DNA from: Sebastes aleutianus
Taxonomy: Eukaryota > Chordata > Actinopteri > Perciformes > Sebastidae
Assembly (NCBI GenBank): GCA_916700875.1
Contig: CAKAKS010000001.1
Location: forward strand, 17,140,461-17,204,460
Length of the DNA: 64,000 nt
Direction: 5' to 3'
The first letter of the stretch is position 1; each line of letters begins with the position of its first letter. Below, piece after piece: positions 28,303 to 37,985 of the stretch. The notes below the pieces were generated by a model that was not told the origin of the DNA, made no database searches, and saw only the letters and a program-made list of their open reading frames with translations. Both the position numbers and the translations under genes were made by a program.

Positions 28303-28724
28303 GCCCAACAACCCATTTTAAAGACTGCCTGAGGATTATTATTATTATTCTCACAGGTTAAATCACTTCCGAATTGAAAGCGAAACACAAAAGGTCGGGC
28401 TTAGTGCTCTTCAAATCTGCCCTACATAAACAGCTTTTGATTATAACCCCAGCAGTTAGTCCCTTGTGATTGTGGCTTAGCTCAAAGTATTAAACTTGTC
28501 CTACCATTCGTCCCGCTGCAATAACAGCATGCCGATCGGTGGAACGGTGGCAAAGCACTAAAAAACGTGGGTGTTTATTGTGGGGCCATCCATGCGTATT
28601 TCTGTAACCACACTCTTCACTAACCAATTTGTGCCCGCAACTACAAATTTGAATTTCCTTTGGTGGACGTGTTCTCTGGGCTTGCCTTAAAAATCGGTCA
28701 AACCGTTGAAAAAGGGATTTTTTT

Positions 28725-28814
28725 CTTACTATATTTAATATTTGGGCACATGGGACTACTGTTTTTTCCAGAAAAGAAAAAACAGTAGTCCCATGTGCCA
28801 AAAGATATAGTAAG
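28725..28814. repeat. Long hairpin with a 24-bp perfect stem
   Basis: Arms 28745-28768 and 28776-28799 are perfect 24-nt complements around a 7-nt loop. The stem is extended outside by imperfect arms (CTTACTATAT at 28725 and its complement ending at 28814). It sits near the middle of 28303-29132, whose ends show weaker inverted similarity ('aacccattt...aaagactg'). It may be the core of a foldback element; a small-RNA precursor is a less likely reading. Confidence 0.7.
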
Positions 28815-29774
28815 ATAAGTATCTCAGAAACTTCAAGGAGCACAATCAAGTATTTGGTATCTAAGAACTCATAACAAGTTGAATATCAAATATATGCACA
28901 CATATGCAGTGTAAAAGAAATATATCATATGGAAAACACTTAAAAAACACAATGTTAGCATTTTTCCTAATTTTTCAAAAATGTGACTATTAATAAAAGT
29001 TTGACTTTTTATGTAACCTAAAAATTTCAAAGTTGTCCTGTTAGATACTTGCCCAAAGTAAATCTGTACCAAATTTCAAGACTTTTGACCAATCAGAACA
29101 AATACAGTCTTTGGGCACAAATGGGTTAAGTGTGGGACAGAAAGAGGCAAACGTTGCCAGAAAAAGGAACACTGTGATGTGAGCTCAATACTAATATAAG
29201 CCTACAGGCTGTAGACCTTGCAGCATAAATACACTATAAGTCATTTAGTTCCATGAGCGAGCCCAGAGGGAGCAACGTCAAAATGATACAAAAAGAAATC
29301 AGAAAGTAAGAAAATAAAATGGCCATCAGGCAGTTTTTGAAAACAAGGCAAAGAAATGGAATCAATAAATATAAACACCATCAACTCTGTGACATACATA
29401 CATATAAACATACTTTACAGATCTACTGACTGTATTTGACACCTATTTTACAGAGTGGGTGCTGGAGAGGGACATTTTTTGGAGAAGGGTTCAGGGCATA
29501 CAGCATCGTCCTCACTGACACAGGTTAAGTAATAGCATACGACTCAATAAAGCATTTCAAACTTCCAACAGATTCACAGGAGGAGCTTTGTCAAGTTTCA
29601 GGCAGGCAACATGAAGCGTCTCTCTCTGTTTTTCCGAGAACACCCCCCACCACCACCACCCCAACCCTCCAAGTTCATCTTTTCTCTCGCTTGTATGAAG
29701 AGGTGGGGTTTGAGGCTGTAGAGACAGTAAAGTACTTGTTTCACCTCTTCAGTTCTCGCCTTGCTTCTGCCCTC

Positions 29775-29816
29775 TCTCCCTCTCTCTCTCTCTCTTTTCT
29801 CTCTTTTTCTCGCTTT
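29775..29816. repeat. (CT)n tract
   Basis: A ctctct run with ttttc interruptions. It resembles the tract at 5.2 kb but is shorter. Confidence 0.85.
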
Positions 29817-30061
29817 AGGGTAGTGGGAGCTAGAGATTGATTTTAATCCTGTGGGAGCGAGCTGTACCTGTGCCACAGAGTGTGCCATAGTGTGGTGGTT
29901 TCAGTGCCGTCTCCTGAAATATAGAGAGACAGACAGATATAGGGAGATTGTCGTTACAATATCATCGAGCTCTGAGAAGCCTAAGCTGTATAGCCTTATC
30001 AGTGCCAGGCTACACCCAACACCGAATAAAAAATCTCCGAAGAGAAGATAAAAAAAACAAA

Positions 30062-30149
30062 AGCATTCTTCAAGGCACGGCTGGCAATCAAGTCATTATC
30101 TTGTCAGGTTTCCTTGAAGAATGCTACAAGTGTCACATGCTTGTAGCAT
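30062..30149. repeat. Two overlapping stem-loops
   Basis: Stem 1 pairs 30062-30075 with 30112-30125 (14 bp perfect, 36-nt loop). Stem 2 pairs 30121-30130 with 30140-30149 (10 bp perfect, 9-nt loop). The right arm of stem 1 and the left arm of stem 2 share five bases, so the full stems exclude each other. No function is known to me. Confidence 0.6.
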
Positions 30150-33100
30150 TTTCCTGTACTTATCAGAACATGCAATCTTATCCAATTATCACTCCCAATT
30201 TGTCTTTTTTGTCTCCCACCACACTAGTGCAGCACTCTTTCATTCCCCCTCAAAAAAAGCCATTTGGATCAATTTAGGCCCACTCTTTCTTTCGGACCCT
30301 TGCCAGTAGGTCCTCTGATATGTACAGAATATGACATTTTGCTGTTCCTAAAGAAGACACATACGCCGATATCTGAATCAGGACAAATCTGACCCCGATA
30401 GTGCTTACAAATAGCAAGGCACAGTGATGCACAGATGCAATGACTCAACAGAAATAACAAAAAAAACAAAAAACAATGATAATAAAATAAAATAAAAGCC
30501 ATAATCAGTGGCGAGGATTTAATACTGGCATCAGATTTGATTAACAAGCCTTGTTAGCCTTTTAAAAATCATGGCTGTTACCGCTGGCTATGCACCCACT
30601 ATGAGTCAGCACAAGCGCTTTGTCATCACACCATGGGTGGCTAGTGTGAAAAGCCCATATACCTTCACCCACACAAATAAATGCACAGATTGTGTTCACT
30701 GCTGCCCTCGGCATCCAATGCATGCTTTATTATAAAGAATATAATAAATTGCATTATAAATAGGGCATAACTACAACACTTGTGGTTTAAGGTGAGTCAA
30801 ACTGCGATGGATGTGATACTACAAAAACAGCAGCTTCTCCTATATCATACTGAGTCATAGGTTAGTGTCATTAAGCAGTGACCCTACTGTATGTGCTCCA
30901 GAATTATGGGCCAAACAAAAGGACGTATTAGCCTTTTTTTATCCCCTGCATATTCATGGTGATGTCTGAGATCACTCAAGCGGGGTGGTACTCGTTTGAT
31001 CTGCACATACTCTCACAAGAGCTCCTCATCACTGGAGGCCGATTGACCTCTAATATCACGGGGTAGGGGTTAAAAGAAAATGATGAGATGCGTAAAAACT
31101 GAGAGGAGAGAGGGGAGGGGAGGGAGGCATTTTGCGAATACAGCTCGCGCTGTATAATGAAGCCATATGGTGACACAAATCTGTGGTCTCTGAAGTATTT
31201 TTACAAGCTTTAGTCTTTATCAGCTACATCTGTAAAGTCCCTGAAAACATTTTGGTGACCTTCAACCGTAATCATCTCCTCCCGCGTGCCCTCCACATCG
31301 CTATTCCACGGGCGGGCTTTTTGTCTTGGCTTTATTTTTCAGCTGCTTTAGGTGCGTGGGAGGGTGTGGGGGAAACGAGAGATCACCGTAAAGGCACTGA
31401 AGCACCATCTGTCACTCCGGCAGACAAAAAGGAAAACACGACAACCTGTCTGTGATCTTTGCTTTTGGACTTCTGGTATTAGGGTTTGAGGCTCAAGAGA
31501 GAGAGCTGAATCGCTGGCATTGACAAAACCAAACGCAGCTTTTGTTTTAACAGCCACACTTGAAATAATCTCTTCAATTTCTCGAGTGCTCGAATATTCT
31601 CTTTTTTTTTTTTTAACCTCCTCAGATAAAACCACACTTTTTGAAGTGTTCTTCTTTAGACTTTGGAAATAGATTTTTCTTTAAAGGAGATGAAATCAAG
31701 GCAGAGATGAAATTATAACAGGACAGCTGGTCATCTATTGTCCCATCATGTCTGGTCCCGTGACTCATCTGAGGATGGTACGTGGCATCGCTGATAATCT
31801 TAAAGGACGGCTGCCTTTTTTCTTCTTCCTTATCAGCCTCATTCCAAACCTAATTACGGTGATTTTAATCATACTGTATTACGAGTGATTAACCCTTTAG
31901 TGCATTTAATTAACCTTTGCAGCCACCGATCTCTCATCAGGCAAAGCTTCGTGCTTTTTTTTCCATGACACAGGCTTTAAATAAGCACACTTAAAACTGG
32001 TGGGAAATCTAATGTCTAAAGTGGGAGGCATCACTTGTCAGTTGCTCGAGGGGACAGGAAAAAAAAAATTGATGTATTATCAGCTTAACATCACTGTAGA
32101 TATGGTTGCTGAGTAGAACAGTCGAGGACATATTTTATTTCTTGATAATATTCAAATTCTGGGAGCATGTGGCACCACAATGTGAGAATATTAAACAGAT
32201 TAAACCTGACCTCTCTTAGAGAAATGCAGTACCTTTAGAAATAAACTGATTCAAACAGAGCCTGAAGATTTGGCGGGATGTTTACTAATCATATATTCAT
32301 TGATTTTAAATTATTCCGACAAAAATACCCCACTCTGATCAGCAACATAAGTGAAAATCAATTTAAACCCTTGATGCATAAAATTCATGACGGATAATAA
32401 TTCAGAATTGTAGAACACAGACTGAATATTTCTGCATATTTCAGGGCAGCCGCTACCAGTAAGAGGGGAAAATCATCCTGACAACTCGTCAGTGTGTCGT
32501 ATAAACACATTATGAATTTAATCTTTGGTACCAAGGGCATGTAGTTGGCTTATGTATAATGTACCATGGCAGATAGCTTTTAACCAGGATTTCAAATAAA
32601 AGGTGGATGAAGGGAACGACTATCAACTCTGTGTGGGTGTCTTCATAAATTATCCTGAGCACAATACTTCACGGGATCAACAGTCATTCGTCAAAACTAT
32701 GCCATGAGGAATTTTAACGCTTGCTAGATGTCACACACAGAAGCGCACTGGGAGCGAAAAAAGACGGAAATGAAACCAAAGATCTGAAAACTGTGTGCAA
32801 TGTGAGGCTAGACACAAACAAAAAGCGAGCACCTCATCAAACAAAATCAATTATTGATGCAATATCATGAAATTGACCCAGAATTGGATGAATGGCAGTC
32901 GTGATAATTACGATCAAAACAGTGACAAAAACGAAAGCCGATGCAACAACAACCAAATCCTTAAAGAAATCATGAAAAAACAAAAGATAAACAAATGAAA
33001 ATAGTGGAAAATGCCAACAAATTGGATGTTTGACACTGAAGGGGAAATATGGATACACACTTATAAATAAATTGCTACCCCATGCACAGACATCAGCCTT

Positions 33101-34133
33101 GATTAGTGCTGCTCAAATATCAACACGTCTGCCATGTATTAAGAATACAATGATCTTCTCTAACACAGCACATCACAGCGGCAAACCTTTGTTGTGATGT
33201 CATTACAGCCTCTCCTATGTGAGGTAATTTAAAGAATGTAAAGAATGTGTATCTACATATGCCGTTTATAACAATAATTGGGGGTCATTAAAGTAGAGCA
33301 TTTATGGGCTAAATGCAACGTCGGCCGAGCGGGCTTTTTATGGACTACCGCTCCCTTGGTGTTTAAGTGTATTGGTCTCAGGGCTCTGCGTCACCTTGAT
33401 CCCTGTGACCCCCTCCCCCCGCCCCAGGAAGTACTCAGTCTTCCCCGCGGCGCTCTGCTCTGGCTGTCAGCCCTGAGCAAGGCCACCTCTCCTTACCTCT
33501 GATTTACATTCATTTCCCTCGCCAGCTTTTTATTTATTGGGGCACTTCGCATTTGGCACATATCTCTTACGGAATCATAAGCCCTTTGCTGTACCTTGGC
33601 ATTCAAATGAGCCTCTCTCTCACAAAGCCTCGCTGGCAAAGCTAAGACAGCACTTAATATTTTGAGGACAGAATCCACAAAAAGTGGGACTATTTATCAA
33701 GTTGTTTTAGCACGTCGGGAGCATTTTTTTTTGTTTGGTGCTATTACCTTCACACTTTTTGCCCAGATGAATACCTGATGAATTGTCACTGTGGCTGCCA
33801 TATTTATTTTTTGCTACGCCTTATTTAAAGATGTCAGTCAAATATATTAGAACACAGCATCATTCGCCCTTCACCTCAACTACATCAATAGAGAGTTCAA
33901 TCATCGCCCGCCTATCCCAGGCTCTTCTACAGTGCCACCAACCACTCAAACTGAAGTTTAAAATAACCGGCCATCATAATTGCGCCGCTGGCATTACTCA
34001 AGCTTTTGAATATGAAATTACATATGATTTGTAAACGATTATGCAATTACGATTGCTTGTGAAGGAGGGTGAATACATGGAATTAATAACAGTCCAGTGA
34101 AAGGTTTGCTGCATTAATTGTGACAAATTATGT
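30150..34133. other. Non-coding DNA 3' of the large pcdh11 exon
   Basis: This should be the first part of the intron that follows the donor at 34315. It has a GC-rich patch at 33320-33500 and a block at about 33510-33700 that looks conserved-element-like. I found no frame for the RRVTF-containing cytoplasmic exons. Confidence 0.5.
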
Positions 34134-34139
34134 TTTATT
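34134..34139 (-). terminator. AATAAA polyadenylation signal just after the read-through stop
   Basis: On the minus strand the sequence after the TAA stop (34153-34151) reads to AATAAA at 34139-34134, with 11 nt between. Cleavage 10-30 nt further on would give a 3' UTR of only about 30-50 nt. The following DNA is A/T-rich with short T/G-rich runs. The match is exact, but a hexamer of this composition can occur by chance in AT-rich intron. Confidence 0.4.
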
Positions 34140-34150
34140 CTTTTCATTTT

Positions 34151-34315
34151 TTAAGTGCAAATGACATTCATGTAGACACGGTCATGGTCTGTGTGGGAAA
34201 ATCCCCCGGCTCCATGCTGCCACCCTCCCCCTTTCACATCGCCTACCATGGGAGAGCAAGGGGAATGTGAGTGGGGACTAGTGTGGGTGGGTTTAAAAAG
34301 GAAGTCATGAATTAC
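34151..34315 (-). other. pcdh11: Read-through tail of pcdh11 (alternative C-terminus)
   Basis: After Gln1016 the exon has the splice donor ACAG^GTAATT (GT at 34315-34314), in phase 0. If the donor is skipped, the frame stays open for 54 more residues (1017-1070), starting VIHDFLFKPTH and ending RVYMNVICT before TAA. The tail is rich in His, Ser, Pro and Gly and I recognise no domain in it. Skipping the donor gives a short-tail receptor lacking the later cytoplasmic exons. I recall that short PCDH11 and PCDH9 isoforms in mammals arise in the same way, with a different and shorter tail. Whether the tail is translated is an inference. Confidence 0.6.
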
Positions 34316-36823
34316 CTGTCGGGTGGTGATTTGCCCCGTAGTCTTGAATCCCCCCTGACAGCTGCACTCTGAGACACTGTACGGGTCGGAGCTAGTCGAT
34401 GAGCACTTGGAGAGTGAGTCGCAGCCCACCACGAACGTGTTGTCCAAGGGGAGCTCCTGGATCACGTGGTGTTTCTTTGGGGCCACTGGAGTCTCCGGTT
34501 TGATTTGAAATGTAGGCTGAGGGGACGCCGACTTGTAATGCTTGGCTAAATCTGGGCTGTCGGGTTTGAAGGTGGTGGGCGTGGTGGCCCAGTTGTACTT
34601 CCCCATGGTTTGCTCCTCTAGCTCCACGGGGAGATCCAGTGTGCCATTAACGTGCTCATGCGTGGGGTCGTCAGGCTTGGATTCATCTATGGTCACAAAG
34701 TTCAAGAGGAGGCTCTTGGGGGATCGCTTCTTCCTCTTCTTCTTCTTCTTGATCTGACGGTTGTCTTGGTTGGGCGACACCCACTCGCCGCTCTGCTTGC
34801 CCTTCTGCACCACTTTGTGCCGGGGCGTCTGTCTGCAGCGCACCAAGGCGGTCACGAATATCACCAAGATGACAGTCATGGTCCCCGCTATGATTGCTAT
34901 GACAACAATCACATATCCGTTGGCTTGAGGTGTTACCTCGCTGTCCCCTATGTTACGATCCAAGGGTGTCTCCATGCTTTTTCGCAGCTGCTCTTGGATA
35001 AAGGTAGCATTTGACACAGTGTCATTGACGAACAAGTGAATAAGTGCGATGGCGTGTAATGACTCCGGCTGACCTAGATCTTTGACCTTGACTACCAGCC
35101 TATGCAGCCCCAGATCAGCCGCCACTATTTTCTCCTGCAGTGTTATGTTACCCGTTGTTCTGTCGATGGCGAAGAGACCTCGAGGGGAGACCCTAGATGT
35201 GATGATGATGCTGCTGATGATGCTGTACTGCAGCTCGGCATTCATACCTGTGTCATTGTCAATGGCAAACACTCTGGTGACCACAGCGCCAGGGGTGGTG
35301 GTGGTTCGCACGAGGTCATATGAGTAATTGGAGGACGGGATGACGAACACGGGGCGATTGTCGTTCACATCGACCACATTGATGGTGACCTTGGCGTAGG
35401 AGGAGCTTGGAGGTTGCCCTCCGTCTACTGCTTTGACCATAAATGTGTAGGAGCTTTGCTGCTCCCTATCAAAGGTGATGTTGGGTTTGATCACGCCGGT
35501 TTGGGGGTCGATGATGAAATTATCTTTCCCGTTCAAAACGGACAGGGTTATAATCGCGTTATCTCCTGCATCTGCGTCCGTCACTGTGATTAAGCCCACG
35601 GTTCCATAAAGAGGCAGGTTCTCAGGCACGTAGAAGTTGTACTCAGGGTGTGTGAAAGCCGGGCTGTTGTCATTAAGGTCCTGGACGATTAGCCTGACGG
35701 TGACATTGCTCTGCAGGGACGCGGAGCCATTGTCCCTCGCTATGACAGTGAATGAGTACCTCTCCTGCTTCTCTCTGTCCAGCCGTTTGCCAACGGAGAG
35801 AATTCCTGACCGTCTGTCTATGTTAAACCCGTCAGGCGCATCAGGGCCAAGAGTATAAATAATCTCAGCATTATGTCCGCTGTCTGCGTCAGTGGCGCTG
35901 ATTTTTATTAACTGTGTAGAGGGGTCATTGTTCTCCGGTATGGAAAGTTGGATTTCCGGCTGGGGGAAGATGGGCGCATTGTCGTTCTCATCCTTGATTT
36001 TAATTAAAACCATAGCTGAAGTGTTCAAAGGAGGCGTCCCCCTATCCGAGGCCACTATCTTAATTGCATATTCTCGAGTCGTCTCATAATCTAGGGGGGC
36101 AGCTGTCTCCAGTAAGAATTGGTCATTAAAGACAGGCTTCAACCGAAAAGGAACATCATGGTCAGTGTAGCAAGCTACTTTGCCATAAAGATCTGCATCC
36201 TTGTCAGTAACAGTGATGAGGGCTATTTTGGTGTTGAGAGGCGCGTTCTCAGACAGCAGAACAGTCCCATTAACCAGGTTGATAATGTAGCGAGTGTCTA
36301 TGGAGGGAACATTGTCATTAACGTCTGTTACATTAACAATCACTGTGGCTCTGGATGGGGTGGAGCTGCCGTCGCTGGCGAGGACGATGAGTTTGTGAAC
36401 AGGAGTCACCTCCCTGTCCAGTGGCTGCTTCACAGTGATCAACCCCGTGGAGCTGTCGATGGCAAAGTGACGTTTGGTTGAGGCAGAGATCTGGTTGCTG
36501 AAGGCGAAGTGGATCTGCGCGTTGGAGCCCAGGTCTGCGTCCGAGGCGTGGAGCTGGGCGACCGACGTCCCCATGGGGGCGTTCTCCGGCACCGTGACCT
36601 CCAGCTCGCTGTCCTTGAAAACGGGGCGATTGTCGTTGACGTCGGAGATGGTGACCTGGAGGATGGCGGTGCTGGACTTGGGAGGGTTGCCGCCATCCTC
36701 GACCTTTATCTTCATGACAAAGGTGTCCTTCTGCTCGCGATCCAGGTTCTGCTGCACGATAAGCTGCGGCCACTTGTCCCCTTCAGGAGTCTCGATGATG
36801 TCTAAGCCGAACTCGCTGACACT
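34151..36823 (-). CDS. pcdh11: Protocadherin-11, large second coding exon
   Basis: This single exon encodes residues 181-1016 when spliced at 34316, or 181-1070 when read through to the TAA at 34153-34151. It completes EC2 and carries EC3-EC7. The calcium-binding linkers DVNDN or similar are at 241, 347, 458 (DENDN), 562 (DLNDN) and 665, with LDRE-type motifs at about 207, 315, 528 and 631. The ectodomain has at least ten NxS/T sites. The transmembrane helix is about residues 817-841 (34841-34915), followed by a stop-transfer VRCRQ. The cytoplasmic part has WVSPNQDNRQ, a Lys/Arg run (872-880), SPKSLLLNFVTIDESKPDD, KYNW, TTFKPDSPDLAKHYKSASPQ and HHVIQELPLDNTF, which are the delta-1 conserved cytoplasmic blocks. 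Identity as PCDH11 rests on FTDHxVPFRLxPVF-like and EEQTMGKYNW segments. The acceptor TTGTCTTTGCAG ends at 36824 and continues the phase-0 frame of the first exon; the in-frame ATG at 36835 is intronic and is not the start. The protein acts at the plasma membrane of neurons. Confidence 0.94.
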   Translation of the reverse strand, partial: SVSEFGLDIIETPEGDKWPQLIVQQNLDREQKDTFVMKIKVEDGGNPPKSSTAILQVTISDVNDNRPVFKDSELEVTVPENAPMGTSVAQLHASDADLGSNAQIHFAFSNQISASTKRHFAIDSSTGLITVKQPLDREVTPVHKLIVLASDGSSTPSRATVIVNVTDVNDNVPSIDTRYIINLVNGTVLLSENAPLNTKIALITVTDKDADLYGKVACYTDHDVPFRLKPVFNDQFLLETAAPLDYETTREYAIKIVASDRGTPPLNTSAMVLIKIKDENDNAPIFPQPEIQLSIPENNDPSTQLIKISATDADSGHNAEIIYTLGPDAPDGFNIDRRSGILSVGKRLDREKQERYSFTVIARDNGSASLQSNVTVRLIVQDLNDNSPAFTHPEYNFYVPENLPLYGTVGLITVTDADAGDNAIITLSVLNGKDNFIIDPQTGVIKPNITFDREQQSSYTFMVKAVDGGQPPSSSYAKVTINVVDVNDNRPVFVIPSSNYSYDLVRTTTTPGAVVTRVFAIDNDTGMNAELQYSIISSIIITSRVSPRGLFAIDRTTGNITLQEKIVAADLGLHRLVVKVKDLGQPESLHAIALIHLFVNDTVSNATFIQEQLRKSMETPLDRNIGDSEVTPQANGYVIVVIAIIAGTMTVILVIFVTALVRCRQTPRHKVVQKGKQSGEWVSPNQDNRQIKKKKKRKKRSPKSLLLNFVTIDESKPDDPTHEHVNGTLDLPVELEEQTMGKYNWATTPTTFKPDSPDLAKHYKSASPQPTFQIKPETPVAPKKHHVIQELPLDNTFVVGCDSLSKCSSTSSDPYSVSECSCQGGFKTTGQITTRQVIHDFLFKPTHTSPHSHSPCSPMVGDVKGGGWQHGAGGFSHTDHDRVYMNVICT

Positions 36824-37899
36824 CTGCAAAGACAAGACAACATTTTTGAGTTACATTTATTCTGTTTAGTACTCAGAATATTGAATACCACATTCATAAT
36901 TTTACCAACAAAATTGTTTGTTTTGATTGTTTTCTTTCTTTATATGACATGAGGTTCTTAGGTTAGAGGATGTCATATGTTAAGAATATCACATTTTCAC
37001 TTTGGTATGAAGGTATAGATCGCTGTAGAGAAGTATAATATATTCCGAGGCATTCTTCCTCTTGTTTTTGCTCTTGAGTTGTAGATTTGTCAATTGTCTC
37101 AGAAAGCCAAACAGCTTGTCGAGGTATTTTCTTAGGTTACTCCGGTTCATTTGCAACCCTTCTTGGGATCAGGCTTTAAGGCAGTGATGAATGTCAAGAG
37201 CAAATGAAATGGCCCAGGACATTTTTAAACAAGGCAGCTGCTTCTTGGCTCTGCTCATGCTCATCTCAGTTGGCCAGCCGTTAATCAAAAGCATTTCCAA
37301 ACATGCTAATCATCAGCTTGTTTTACTCATTTCCTACTTACACTATACACTATACTTGCCCCCAGAAACATAACAAATGTCTTGTCTTATTAATCTCAAT
37401 CATTGTGGTAAATCAAGACCCTCCACCCCTCCTATAGCAACGACTGCTTGAAGGGATTCATTTACCTCTTTAGCCTCCTTTCTGCCTACACTAAAATGAG
37501 ATTTCACCCTGCCGTCCTATCTTGTGTCAAGTTAGAATAGAGCAGGCAGCCTTGCAACATTTCAACTTCATAATGGGAAGAGAGAGAAAGCTGGAAATGG
37601 AGACACAACAATGAGCTCCCATTTTAAATACACTGCAAGTCCAGATCACCACAGATTAAGAGAAGGGAGCGAAAAATGCTGCATATTAGAAAAGGCTTTT
37701 TGCTCAAGAAGAGGGGTAAATCTAGGCAAAAGTAAAGCCGGAGGAAAATGAAAACAAATGCATAAGTAATCCCCATGAGAAACCGGAGGAACTGGCACTG
37801 GCTGTTAAGAGTAATTGCCTTCCACCCAAAAAAAAACTAGCACTAATATTTACAATTGCAGATGGGGTACGGTATGGATCCATAAATGTTTTCAAATTA

Positions 37900-37985
37900 G
37901 ACGAGAGAGGAAGGACGAGAGAGGGAGAGAGAGACGAGTGACAGAAAAGGAGAGAAAAAGAGAGAGGGAGAGAGAGCAGGGGGAG
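37900..37985. repeat. Purine (GA-rich) tract
   Basis: An imperfect gagagaggaagg/agagagag run on the plus strand within the pcdh11 intron, so it is pyrimidine-rich on the transcribed strand. Confidence 0.85.

Noticed and set aside
34652..35014. 120-codon plus-strand frame opposite the cytoplasmic exon
   Set aside because: Antisense shadow of the transmembrane and cytoplasmic coding sequence.
36333..36773. 146- and 85-codon minus-strand frames and several plus-strand frames overlapping the large cadherin exon
   Set aside because: They lie in other frames of a clear coding exon; their Arg/Ser/Pro-rich composition comes from its GC-rich third positions.
36824..36835. ATG at 36835 as a start for an 894-residue cadherin
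   Set aside because: It lies within the intron's 3' end (TTTGCAG acceptor), has no signal peptide, and the phase-0 join to the exon at 44080 restores a normal EC2.
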